From positions 1-42,099 of the IMG/VR virus record IMGVR_UViG_3300020020_000089: a stretch of 42,099 nt of DNA; one strand, given 5' to 3'. The notes beneath the pieces were generated by a model, which was not told the origin of the DNA, ran no database searches, and was given only the letters and a program-made list of their open reading frames with translations. The DNA is from a virus. A program made the position numbers and the translations under genes. How positions within the stretch are numbered: position 1 is the stretch's first letter; each line of letters opens with the position of its first letter. Of this stretch, positions 24,400 to 31,807 are shown one piece after another.

Positions 24400-25804
24400 C
24401 CATCCAGCCTTGCCCGCCGGCGTTCGCCCAACCGCGGCCGAACTCGTCCTCTTCCTTCGGCGCCACCGGCGCCCGATGCCTCACCGCCAGGCCGCGGAAC
24501 GCATCCGACCCGTGACTTGCCCAATCATGCACCGGCACGCCGGTAAACTGCCCCAACTGCTTATTAAAGGCCGATTTGTAGTTGCGCAGCGCCTCGAGCC
24601 CGCGCTCGCACTTCTCGGCATCGAACCAGCACCGCGGCAGCAGCATGCGCACCGCCTTAATGCCCTCCGACACCTCGAACCCGGCCGCGCCGTGCAGCCG
24701 CGGCGTTGTCTCAAACTTGATCCCGTGCTCGCGCGCCACCTCGAGCCGGCTCTTGCCCGTGCCGAGCTCGCGCACCGCAATATCGTGCGGCGCCCAATGC
24801 GTCCCGTAGGCGTACGGCTTCTCGCGCACCTCGGCCGCCACCTGCGGAATGCCCTTGCCGGCCGTCTCGTAGTAGTCGATGCACCGCACCTCGCCGCTGC
24901 GCAGCGATTGCGTAAACCAGATCGTCAGTAGGTCATCCATGCCGAGATCCCAATCGGTATCCACGGGCAGCATGGGATCGTACGGCACACGCGTAATCCG
25001 GCCCTCGAGCTTGGCCGCCGACATCTGCTCGGAGTAAAACGCGCCCTTAATCGCGGCTTCTGGCGACAAATACCACTCCTGATCGAACTCGGCCTGCGTC
25101 ATCACGCCCTGCGCAACGAGCTTCCGATCGTCCTCCATTGCCCGTTCCAGCGCCGTAATCGTCGGCCCCGACTCCGTTGACAGCGATACGTCGATGTCCT
25201 GCCACACGGCATACCAATCGGGCTCGTTCTTCGCGCCCTGGTAGGTCTGATACAGCTGATCCTTGCCCTTGATCGTGCCGGCAAAGATGGCGTATCCCAA
25301 GTGATCGCCGAGCGCCTTCGACAACACCTCGCCGAAGGCGTTGCTCGGGATCTGCGAATACTCATCGAGCGAGAGGCCGCTTAGCGCCGGGCCGCGGAGC
25401 GAATCCGGATCATCGGCGCCGATTAGCTGGATCTTGTGGCCGCTCGGATACCGGATCGACATCTCCGACTCGTTGGGCTTGTGCCCCGGAATCGGCCGCG
25501 CGTATTCCTTGAGCATGTCCCAGGCCACGAGCCGCGCCTGCTTCAACGTCGGCATCACATGCCAGTACACGCGCCGCTTGAGTAGTGGCCGCAGGAACGA
25601 CTCGGACGCATCCGGCAGCAGATAGCGCAGCCGCGCCATCTCCCACGCATCGTCCATCGCCGCACGCTGATGATGGTTGAGAATCGCCGTCGTCTTGCCG
25701 GCGCGCCGATGCAGCACCAGCGCCGACCAGCGCCGATAGGAACCGTGGAGCTTCCGCGCCCAGGCTCGAGGCGCGTACGGGATGACTATTCGCTGGTCAG
25801 CCAC
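24392..25804 (-). CDS. terL: Terminase large subunit
   Basis: 470 residues from a GTG at 25804, chosen because VIPYAPRAWARKLH is the usual start of this family; longer frames run over the small-subunit gene. Walker A is LHRRAGKTT (about residues 29-37), a Walker B-like LSGLSLDEYSQ follows, and the C-terminal nuclease domain has DTDWDLGMDDLLTIWF and DWASHGSDAFR, where acidic metal-binding residues lie. The enzyme pumps DNA into the procapsid through the portal and cuts it. It overlaps the small-subunit stop by 19 bases. Confidence 0.92.
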   Translation of the reverse strand: MADQRIVIPYAPRAWARKLHGSYRRWSALVLHRRAGKTTAILNHHQRAAMDDAWEMARLRYLLPDASESFLRPLLKRRVYWHVMPTLKQARLVAWDMLKEYARPIPGHKPNESEMSIRYPSGHKIQLIGADDPDSLRGPALSGLSLDEYSQIPSNAFGEVLSKALGDHLGYAIFAGTIKGKDQLYQTYQGAKNEPDWYAVWQDIDVSLSTESGPTITALERAMEDDRKLVAQGVMTQAEFDQEWYLSPEAAIKGAFYSEQMSAAKLEGRITRVPYDPMLPVDTDWDLGMDDLLTIWFTQSLRSGEVRCIDYYETAGKGIPQVAAEVREKPYAYGTHWAPHDIAVRELGTGKSRLEVAREHGIKFETTPRLHGAAGFEVSEGIKAVRMLLPRCWFDAEKCERGLEALRNYKSAFNKQLGQFTGVPVHDWASHGSDAFRGLAVRHRAPVAPKEEDEFGRGWANAGGQGWMGG

Positions 25805-26277
25805 GTAATCGACAGCCCGCCCGAGTGTTCGACCTTCTCGGTCAGGATGCCGAAATGCTTCGCCAGCATGTCGAGCGCCTTCGGCTTGTCCCACAGCTTG
25901 AACTTATGCACCATGTCGGATCGGCCGTCGCCGGCCTCGACGTTGCGCACCAGAATCTCGACATCGGCGAGCGCCGCACCCTGCGCTGCGGTCAGCTCCG
26001 ACATGGCCTTCGGCGTGCCGTCCTCCCGATAGAAACTGCGCCGATCGGCCAGCGCCAGGCGCCCAATCTCCTGCAAGATGCGCGCGGCGTCGAAGTCGAG
26101 CGTCTCGAGCTGCTTCGCCTGCCGCGCCTTGACCTCTGCCGAAATATTGGCTTTGGCTAACAGCCGCGACGCCTGCTCGTTGGCCGTCTTGGGGCTGTAG
26201 CCGGCACGAATCGCGGCTTGTGTGCCGTTCAGGTCAATCAGGTATTCGGCGACAAATCGCGCCTGCTTTGGGGTCAT
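25786..26277 (-). CDS. terS: Terminase small subunit
   Basis: 163 residues. The start MTPKQARFVAEYLIDLNGT followed by AAIRAGYSPKTA is the helix-turn-helix of the Terminase_2 family, followed by helical oligomerisation stretches. The protein recognises the packaging site and feeds DNA to the large subunit. This family differs from P22 gp3 although the rest of the head module is P22-like. A dyad operator and a weak promoter (TTTGCG, 18 bases, TAGACT) lie in the gap upstream. Confidence 0.9.
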   Translation of the reverse strand: MTPKQARFVAEYLIDLNGTQAAIRAGYSPKTANEQASRLLAKANISAEVKARQAKQLETLDFDAARILQEIGRLALADRRSFYREDGTPKAMSELTAAQGAALADVEILVRNVEAGDGRSDMVHKFKLWDKPKALDMLAKHFGILTEKVEHSGGLSITWLTSE

Positions 26278-26316
26278 TTTTCTGGCTGTTCTCGACTATT
26301 TCAGTCTACAGACGCC

Positions 26317-26332
26317 TTGACGCACGCGCAAA
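26317..26332. promoter_or_regulatory. Candidate operator dyad O5 before terminase
   Basis: TTGACG-CACG-CGCAAA, full match to the consensus, in the 59-base gap upstream of the terminase small subunit. On the minus strand TTTGCG with TAGACT 18 bases downstream could be the promoter it controls. Confidence 0.6.
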
Positions 26333-26336
26333 CGCA

Positions 26337-26828
26337 TCATCCCTGCGGCTCCTTCGCGGGCTCCGGGGCTGTCCGCGCCTCTCCTAATCCCGGCCGTGCA
26401 TACGCCACCATGCCGTAACAGCGATTACAGATGATGGCGTTCGGGCCACCGCAATGCACGCACTTCGACCGCTCGTCCTCTCTGGGGTGGGCCTCCGGCT
26501 CGTCAGGGGGTGCAGCCCGCGTTGCGAGACAGTCAGGGCACGTCACATAGGCCCATTCGTAGGCCGCTGTCCCGCGTTCCTTGGTTCGCTTGCCACACGC
26601 CCCGCCGTCGAAAGCACCAATGTAATGCTTGCGGGGCGGCTCGTCAGGGGGCGGGGAGGCGAGGGAGGCGAGTGCTGGATCGATAATCTCTTTCACACGC
26701 TTCGCCACTGATGGCACGAACAGCGGCACGCCCGCACGCTGACCGGTTGTTCGTAAGGCGTGGTCCGCATGAGCCTGAAGTTCCAATAGCGCGGTCACGA
26801 GCCTCTGGTAGACGGGATCAGACACCAC
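26337..26828 (-). CDS. Zinc-ribbon hypothetical protein
   Basis: 163 residues from a GTG at 26828 with GAGGG five bases before it; overlaps the upstream gene by 11 bases. A first cysteine set (GGACGKRT, TCPDC) and a second pair of CxxC (KCVHCGG, ICNRCYG) suggest one or two zinc ribbons. The middle is Pro/Glu rich. Last gene of the replication/modification block, just before the terminase gap. Function unknown. Confidence 0.6.
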   Translation of the reverse strand: MVSDPVYQRLVTALLELQAHADHALRTTGQRAGVPLFVPSVAKRVKEIIDPALASLASPPPDEPPRKHYIGAFDGGACGKRTKERGTAAYEWAYVTCPDCLATRAAPPDEPEAHPREDERSKCVHCGGPNAIICNRCYGMVAYARPGLGEARTAPEPAKEPQG

Positions 26829-27675
26829 AAAAACCCTCGCATTCGTTGCGGAACTTGGAGTGCATCGTTAATTGCGCCCGCTGCATGTTGACGCGCCCAG
26901 GTTTCAACTTCACGAGATGGAGAGGCTGCCGGGAGTCGTGGAAGTACGGCACACTCCGCAGTTCTGTGGTGCCGGTGTACGCGCCCTGAAGTTCCGTCTC
27001 CTTGTCGATCGCGTCCAGCATCTCGTCCGGTGTTAACGCCAGCCACGAGTCATCGTCTCGAAATGGGCAGTACGTGCAGGCCGAGCGCGGCGGATCGGGA
27101 TAGCCGTGACTGCTCAGCCACCCGTGACAGTCGCCCCGCGTCATCCCGGCATCAATCAGCGGCCATGTCGCCTCAATCCAGGGGAGCGCGGCTGGCTTCA
27201 TGCGGTCGGCCTCGTCGCTGCTAATGCCGATCCACATCTCAACCAACACGCCATGTCGCTTGGTCACGCGCTTCAGGCCGAGCAGTTCTCGGCATTTCCG
27301 CGTCACCGGCTCGACCTTGAAGGTGCGCGTGCATTGCCGCTTGCCCATGCCCTTTTGCAGCCCCTCAACGGTGTAGACCGGGATCCCGGTGGAGATGTAC
27401 GTCCGCTGCCCGTCCCGCGTGCGCCGCACCGCCGACGCAGACCGCCAGAGGTTCCCCTTCGTGACGACATGGGTCGGAAACGGCAATCCGCCGGCTTGAT
27501 ACTCCCCAGGGATGGCGCGATACGCGAGCCGGCCGCGGGGCGTCCGATACGACTCGTAGCCCGCGCCCGTGAGCCATTGGAGATGCTGGTACACGGCGAG
27601 CGGCTCCCCCTGCGTGCAGGCAAAGATGGCGGCGTCCGGTGCCGGCAGTTCGCCGTGCTTAGCCATGAGCGCCAT
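26818..27675 (-). pseudogene. PAPS-reductase-like (adenine nucleotide alpha hydrolase) protein lacking its PP-loop
   Basis: 285 residues from the ATG at 27675 (MALMAKHGELP). Downstream the phage PAPS-reductase/DndC-like family is plain: QCTRTFKVEPVTRKCRELLG, VEMWIGISSDEADRMKPA, the SACTYCPF cysteine pair and the C-terminal NECEGFCGV. In the family a PP-loop of the LSLGAGVQST kind should stand directly before MALMA; here that place holds unrelated sequence which is a 34-bp inverted copy of part of the VRR-NUC gene. No usable start codon leads in upstream. ATP-pyrophosphatase activity is therefore unlikely, and I call it a 5'-truncated gene, although the product may still be made and bind a partner. 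Confidence 0.7.
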
Positions 27676-27709
27676 GGCACGGGGATTCCGGATCTCGTAG
27701 TGGGAAAGG
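27676..27709. repeat. 34-bp inverted repeat, copy 1
   Basis: Reverse complement of 28652-28685 with two mismatches. It abuts the ATG of the truncated PAPS-reductase-like gene. Read on the plus strand it encodes GTGIPDLVVGK, the same peptide as the VRR-NUC nuclease, and the frame continues for about 30 more plausible residues to a stop near 27801. Confidence 0.85.
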
Positions 27710-27924
27710 TCCCGTGGACGGGCTTCTACGTCGACAGAGACCGAGACCGACAGAAGTTTGAGCGGGATTGGAAAGCAGGAAAGCTGGTGGCGCCCTGGTG
27801 AGAGCGTCCACCGTAAGTCCTTCCACGAACGTGGATGACAAAGCTGAGTATGGCAGAACCGAGCGTTCGGTTCAAGCACGGCGGGGCTGGTGGTCGGCGC
27901 GTAACGCGAGCGCCCGCTCCGAAA
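27678..27924. other. Gene-poor gap with promoter and palindromes
   Basis: About 247 bases between the Dam gene and the truncated PAPS-reductase-like gene. It holds a promoter-like pair with an operator-like palindrome (27847-27875), a CCACG-AA-CGTGG hairpin (27823-27834) and the inverted-repeat copy. The plus-strand frame ending near 27801 may be the 3' remnant of a nuclease gene. Confidence 0.5.
27847..27875 (-). promoter_or_regulatory. Promoter with palindromic spacer
   Basis: Minus strand TTGAAC (27875-27870), 17 bases, CATACT (27852-27847). The palindrome GAACCGA-GCGT-TCGGTTC (27856-27873) fills the spacer and overlaps the -35 box, so it may be an operator for another regulator. Confidence 0.5.
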
Positions 27925-28491
27925 TCATCGAATCACCACCTGACCAAACGCGCCGAATACCTGCACGAACTTGGACGGTTGATCGCCGAGATAGCAGACG
28001 TAGCCGCCGTGGCTTGGGCTGCTGCGCTCGAGCCGCGCCTTGAGCTTCCGGCCCTGCACTCGTCGCACGAGGTTCTCGGCGTCGATCTTGGCAAGCCGCT
28101 CGGCCTTTTTCGCTTCGTTCTCGACAAAGGCAATCCGCCGCGATGGCACGCACAGCGCAAAATCCAGCGGTGTCAGGTTGGGCGTAACGACCTGCAACGT
28201 CTGCAACTGCTCGAGCGAGTAGCCGATCCAGACCGCTTGCGTAATCGCCTGGTAGTGCCACGCGGCCATCAGCGACCGCCAGAACTCCCCGACGAGGCCG
28301 CCGGGCGGGTTCACGAACACGCGCCCATGCCACGGACGAAACGTGCCCTCGTCGTCTGCCGTGTAAAACTGCTTGGCCTTCACGATCGCGTTCGCCTCGG
28401 CATGCGACGCCGGATCCAGATCGATCCCGCCCATGACTTCGCGCGCCGCCTCGACGTAGGCCGCCGGCGTATACCACTCGGCCGAGTCCAT
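27925..28491 (-). CDS. Phage DNA N6-adenine methyltransferase (Dam-like)
   Basis: 188 residues from the ATG at 28491. EWYTPAAYVEAAREVMGGI then DLDPAS, and the catalytic VFVNPPGG motif, place it in the phage Dam_1 family, which methylates adenine, usually in GATC. It could protect phage DNA against host restriction or mark it. A CTG overlapping the upstream stop six codons earlier could also be the start. It follows the VRR-NUC gene, so nuclease and methylase are co-expressed. Confidence 0.85.
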   Translation of the reverse strand: MDSAEWYTPAAYVEAAREVMGGIDLDPASHAEANAIVKAKQFYTADDEGTFRPWHGRVFVNPPGGLVGEFWRSLMAAWHYQAITQAVWIGYSLEQLQTLQVVTPNLTPLDFALCVPSRRIAFVENEAKKAERLAKIDAENLVRRVQGRKLKARLERSSPSHGGYVCYLGDQPSKFVQVFGAFGQVVIR

Positions 28492-28505
28492 CGAATGCCG
28501 CGCCG

Positions 28506-28781
28506 TCAGGCTGCTTCCGGAAACTTGATCGCATCCTCGATCGTCCGCAGCGTGATCGGCGCCGGACCCGACCAGCTCGAGCGCCACTTCACCTGCGCCG
28601 GCTTGAATCGCCCCTTCGGCTGCTTGATCTCGACCCACCATAATTTGTCGCCCTTTCCCACCACCAGATCCGGAATCCCCGTGCCTGACACGAACGCGAC
28701 CGCAAACCCGCGAGCGCGCAAGATCTGGACGATCTCGAGCTCGTTGCCATCACGCCGCGCCGCGCGCCGATGAATGCTCAG
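28506..28781 (-). CDS. VRR-NUC nuclease
   Basis: About 91 residues. The family pattern is complete: RRAARRDGNELEIV near the start with the metal-binding Glu, GTGIPDLVVGKG with the catalytic Asp, and WWVEIKQPKG with the E-x-K pair. The only standard start in frame (TTG at 28721) would cut off the first conserved block, so a CTG at 28781, overlapping the helicase stop (CTGA), or an ATT at 28775 is probably used. VRR-NUC proteins act as structure-specific or nicking nucleases in replication and repair. Part of this gene is repeated inverted at 27676-27709. Confidence 0.75.
   Translation of the reverse strand: MSIHRRAARRDGNELEIVQILRARGFAVAFVSGTGIPDLVVGKGDKLWWVEIKQPKGRFKPAQVKWRSSWSGPAPITLRTIEDAIKFPEAA
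28652..28685. repeat. 34-bp inverted repeat, copy 2 (inside VRR-NUC gene)
   Basis: Within the VRR-NUC coding sequence; 32 of 34 bases match the reverse complement of 27676-27709. The two copies enclose about 940 bases with the 3' end of the nuclease gene and the whole Dam gene. Confidence 0.85.
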
Positions 28782-30103
28782 GACGCCACCCGTTCACTCA
28801 TCGAATCGAACCGTGTATGCTCCGCGCTCCACCGCAACGTGACGAGCCCTGTCGGTCCCTTGCGGTTCTTCGCGATAATCAACTCGGCGATCCCCGCGTT
28901 ATCCGGCGTCGCCTGGTATTCCTCCGGCCGGTGCAGCAACCAGACGGCGTTCGCGTCCTGCTCGAGCGAGCCCGACTCCCGCAGATCCGACATGCGCGGC
29001 TTGGACTCGCTCCGCGCCTCGGAGCCTCGATTAAGCTGCGACAGCGCCAGAATCGGCACATGGAGCTCGCCGGCAAGCTGCTTCAATCCGCGAGACATGG
29101 CGCCCACTTCCACGACGCGGTTATCGAAACGCCGCTCGGACGAAAGGAGCTGGATGTAATCGAGCACGATCAGCGACAGGCCGCGCGTCGCCTGAATCCG
29201 CCGCGCCTTGCTCCGGATCGAGGCCACCGTCTGCGCCGCGGTATCGTCCACCAGCAACCGCGAGCCCCCGAGATCCGCGCGCACCGTCGCGAGGCGCTGT
29301 AGCATGCCGGCATCGCTCTTCCCGCCCATCAGCCGATGCATGTCGATCCGGCCGAGCGCCCCGACCAACCGCTGTGAGAGCTCTTCCTCGGACATCTCGA
29401 GCGAGAAGAAGGCCACCGCCTCATCACGCGACCGCGCCGCGGCATCGGCGATCGTGAGCGCGAGCGCGCTTTTCCCCATGCCCGGCCGCGCCGCCAGGAT
29501 GATCAGGTTGCCGGCGTGCATGCCGTGCGTCATCCGGTCCAGATCGACCAGCCCCGTCAGGAGCCCCACCGCCGGCCGGCCCTCATCGACCGCCTGCTCG
29601 ATCGCCGGCCAGGTCGCCGCGAGCGCCGCCTCGATCGACCGCGGCTCGCCCGTCACCGTCGCCCGGCCTACGTCTAGAATGGCCGTTTCCGCGCGTTCTA
29701 CGGCCGCCTGGGCGTCGATACCCGCGTCTTGGGCCTCGGCTATGACCTGCGTCGCAATCGCGTGCAGGCGGCGCCGCAGGGCCGCGCCCTTGACCATCTG
29801 GCAATAGGCGCTCACGTTAATCGACCGCGGGATCCCGTCGCCCAGGCTCGCGAGGTAGGCCGGCCCGCCGACATCCTCGAGCACCGCCGCCGACAGCGAG
29901 CCCCGCAGCGTCACGGTATCGATCGGCTGCTTGCGCTCGGCCAGCGCCCGCATCGCCTCGAAAATGACCCGGTGCGCATGCCGGTAGAAATCGCCGCCCG
30001 TGACCGCCGCGAGGACATCATGCACGGCGTCAGGGTTGATCAGCATGACGCCGAGCACGGCGCGCTCGGCCTCGAGGTCGCAGATCGGCCCGGCCGGCGT
30101 CAT
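28778..30103 (-). CDS. dnaB: DnaB-type replicative helicase
   Basis: 441 residues from the ATG at 30103 (MTPAGPICDLEAERAVLG), which overlaps the upstream stop (ATGA). The N-terminal helical domain (about 1-110) is followed by a linker and the RecA-like motor: Walker A ARPGMGKSALAL, FSLEMSEEELSQR, Walker B LIVLDYIQLL, ALSQLNRGSEAR and the arginine-finger region LRESGSLEQDAN. It unwinds DNA at the phage fork, loaded probably by the DUF1376 protein encoded just before it. Confidence 0.93.
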   Translation of the reverse strand: MTPAGPICDLEAERAVLGVMLINPDAVHDVLAAVTGGDFYRHAHRVIFEAMRALAERKQPIDTVTLRGSLSAAVLEDVGGPAYLASLGDGIPRSINVSAYCQMVKGAALRRRLHAIATQVIAEAQDAGIDAQAAVERAETAILDVGRATVTGEPRSIEAALAATWPAIEQAVDEGRPAVGLLTGLVDLDRMTHGMHAGNLIILAARPGMGKSALALTIADAAARSRDEAVAFFSLEMSEEELSQRLVGALGRIDMHRLMGGKSDAGMLQRLATVRADLGGSRLLVDDTAAQTVASIRSKARRIQATRGLSLIVLDYIQLLSSERRFDNRVVEVGAMSRGLKQLAGELHVPILALSQLNRGSEARSESKPRMSDLRESGSLEQDANAVWLLHRPEEYQATPDNAGIAELIIAKNRKGPTGLVTLRWSAEHTRFDSMSERVAS

Positions 30104-30894
30104 CGGCTCCCCGCCATGCTCGCGCGCATCGACGCGATCGCCGCCTTCCGCTGCTCCGGCGTCGCCTGCTCGGCGTCCCACTGCTCGAGCATCGCCCGCG
30201 TCGCCTCGGCGCTCGGGATCGGATCGGTCAGCTTGTCTTTGCGCCGGAGCGCCGCGAGCCGCGCGCGCTTTTTCAGGGCCGAGAGCAGATCCTCCGGCGT
30301 CCCGTGCGTGGCGTAATCCGCCGCCGCCTCCCGATACAGCGCCGCATAGTCGAGCCCATCGGCGTACTTCCCGACCGCATCGACCGCCGCATCGCGCACG
30401 ATCGCGTGCTGCGCCGGCGATACCCGCAGCCCTGGACCGCTGAACACTAACGGCCCGCTCTTGCTCTTCTCTTTAGGAGAAGGAGAAGGAGTAGGAGACG
30501 GAGAGCTTTTTTTAGCTTCCGTTTTCAAAACCACTAGGTTTTCACTAGCTTTGCTAGTGCTAACCACTGGCCGGCCGCCCTTGCGTCCGTTTAACTGTCG
30601 GCTGCGCCTAAACTTGCGCTGCTTCTCGCGCTCGGCGTCGAGCCGCTTGTGCTGCCATAACCCCTCGGAGAGATAGAACCGCGGCCGAATTTCCGCCCAC
30701 AGCGCCTCGAACGTTGGCACGTCTTGCGCGAGCACGCGCGCGAGCATTTCCGGGTTGTCTGGAATGCCATGCTCGAGCCAGCAGAACGCCAGCAAGTCCA
30801 CATAGACGCCGCGCGCCGCGTTCGACATCGAGCGCACATGGAAGTCCGAGAGCCACGTATCAGCGTAGAACTGAAAGGCCGGCGCTTTATTCAT
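30100..30894 (-). CDS. DUF1376 replication protein, possible helicase loader or origin-binding protein
   Basis: 264 residues. Residues 1-95 are a DUF1376 domain (FQFYADTWLSDFHVRSMS, GVYVDLLAFCWLEHGIPD), typical of the first replication gene of many temperate phages. A basic linker with GRKGGR and a Ser/Pro/Lys-rich stretch follow, then a helical C-terminal domain. By position before DnaB it likely binds the origin or loads the helicase. A promoter and a regulatory repeat stand immediately upstream; the leader is only about ten bases and lacks a clear ribosome binding site. Confidence 0.75.
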   Translation of the reverse strand: MNKAPAFQFYADTWLSDFHVRSMSNAARGVYVDLLAFCWLEHGIPDNPEMLARVLAQDVPTFEALWAEIRPRFYLSEGLWQHKRLDAEREKQRKFRRSRQLNGRKGGRPVVSTSKASENLVVLKTEAKKSSPSPTPSPSPKEKSKSGPLVFSGPGLRVSPAQHAIVRDAAVDAVGKYADGLDYAALYREAAADYATHGTPEDLLSALKKRARLAALRRKDKLTDPIPSAEATRAMLEQWDAEQATPEQRKAAIASMRASMAGSR

Positions 30895-30910
30895 GGGTGG
30901 AGAGGCCGAC

Positions 30911-30938
30911 AGTATAGCAAGAAACTTGACGCGAACAA
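30911..30938 (-). promoter_or_regulatory. Promoter for the replication block, with regulatory repeat
   Basis: Minus strand -10 TATACT (30916-30911) with TTGTTC 16 bases upstream. The CAAG-AAA-CTTGACG element (30918-30931) lies in the spacer, so a regulator bound there would compete with RNA polymerase. Confidence 0.6.
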
Positions 30939-30945
30939 CAACAAT

Positions 30946-31320
30946 CTATTGACGCGCGCGCGAAATCCCGTGACGTTTGCCGACGTGCCGCGCCTGGTCC
31001 CGCGTCACCCCCGCCGCCTGCGCCACGCCGCTGTAACTCACGCCCTTACGCAGCAGCTCGAGGACCACCGCCGCGCGCTCCGGCGTCAGCGCCGGATGCT
31101 TACGGTAGGTTGTCGCCCGCACCACCGGCACGCGCTCGACCCGCGGCCGACCGCGGCGCTGCTGGATCTGCTCGACCTCGCCGCGCTGCAGCGCCTCCCA
31201 CCGCTCCAACGTCGGCGAGTGGTAGAGACTGCTGCGGCCCTGATAGCCGGACAGCCCCGGCGCCGTCCCGCTGCACTCCAATGCTCCGTTCCACACAGCC
31301 TCGAGCACTTCGATCGTCAT
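30946..31320 (-). CDS. Helix-turn-helix DNA-binding protein
   Basis: 124 residues from the ATG at 31320, overlapping the HNH gene stop (ATGA); longer frames are shadows of that gene. The C-terminal part (ALTPERAAVVLELLRKG, YSGVAQAAGVTRDQARHV) is a resolvase/Hin-like HTH. The N-terminal half has a GRPRVERVP AT-hook-like basic stretch. It could be a late or replication regulator, since it is the last gene before the replication promoter. Confidence 0.65.
   Translation of the reverse strand: MTIEVLEAVWNGALECSGTAPGLSGYQGRSSLYHSPTLERWEALQRGEVEQIQQRRGRPRVERVPVVRATTYRKHPALTPERAAVVLELLRKGVSYSGVAQAAGVTRDQARHVGKRHGISRARQ
30949..30964. promoter_or_regulatory. Weak operator dyad match
   Basis: TTGACG-CGCG-CGCGAA, one mismatch to the consensus. 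It overlaps the last codons of the HTH gene in a CG-repeat, so it may be chance. Confidence 0.25.
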
Positions 31321-31649
31321 GGTTTCATCCTTCCGATATGCGCGCCGCTCGGCCCGCCGAAGTGGCAGCCGTGGCACAGCAGGAAATTGTTGGAGACATC
31401 GAGCGGATCGCCACCGAGCGACCGCGGCAGCAGATCGTGGACTTCGCCACGCGCCGGATCTGTCGGATAGGTTTCTTTGGGCTGGACGCAGCGCCGGGCG
31501 CACCGCCGGCAGACGCCCCGATCGCGGCGCCAGACGGCCGCCACGACTTGCGCCCGCGTCAGCCGGCGCACCCGCCGCGCGTCGCGCTTCTCGACCGCGA
31601 GCCGCTTCTCCGGTTTGGGAAACGCGAGACTCACTCGCGCCCCGCCCAT
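31317..31649 (-). CDS. HNH endonuclease
   Basis: 110 residues. Zinc-binding CRRC, then EVHDLLPRSLGGDP, N and LLCHGCH give the beta-beta-alpha HNH core with its His and Asn. The first 35 residues are basic. HNH proteins near the terminase help packaging, but this one lies in the recombination block about 5 kb away, so it may act in recombination, as a homing-type nuclease or in host DNA breakdown. Confidence 0.85.
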   Translation of the reverse strand: MGGARVSLAFPKPEKRLAVEKRDARRVRRLTRAQVVAAVWRRDRGVCRRCARRCVQPKETYPTDPARGEVHDLLPRSLGGDPLDVSNNFLLCHGCHFGGPSGAHIGRMKP

Positions 31650-31807
31650 CGCCGCTCTTCGCGCTCGTCGCCAGGATGGCCGTAGGTGCGGCCGTCGTCC
31701 TCGTCCCGCTCGCGCGGATCATCGTGCGACCGCTCGCAGACCTCCGCGCCCTCGAGCTCGGCGTGCAGTTTCTCGCAGAGCATGTAGGGATACTGCTTTT
31801 TAGGCAT
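31631..31807 (-). CDS. Small acidic hypothetical protein
   Basis: 58 residues from the ATG at 31807, overlapping the upstream stop (TAATG). The C-terminal 35 residues are very rich in Asp, Glu and Arg (RSHDDPRERDEDDGR), suggesting a disordered tail. No family recognised. It overlaps the HNH gene by 19 bases. Confidence 0.5.
   Translation of the reverse strand: MPKKQYPYMLCEKLHAELEGAEVCERSHDDPRERDEDDGRTYGHPGDEREERRWAGRE

Noticed and set aside
26818-27879. Longer 353-residue reading of the PAPS-reductase-like gene
   Set aside because: The added N-terminal part contains promoter sequence and the inverted nuclease fragment and lacks any good start; it starts at a TTG that is the -35 box.
27676-28685. 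Simple ancestral inversion as the explanation of the PP-loop loss
   Set aside because: Flipping the segment does not restore the PP-loop and would turn the Dam gene against the operon, so the present orientation is more likely the working one.
30949-30964. Dyad match at the end of the HTH gene as a strong operator
   Set aside because: It lies in a CG-repeat within coding sequence and has a mismatch; kept only as a weak feature.
31321-31722. 258-residue reading of the HTH gene
   Set aside because: The N-terminal extension is a shadow of the HNH gene; the ATG overlapping the HNH stop is the better start.
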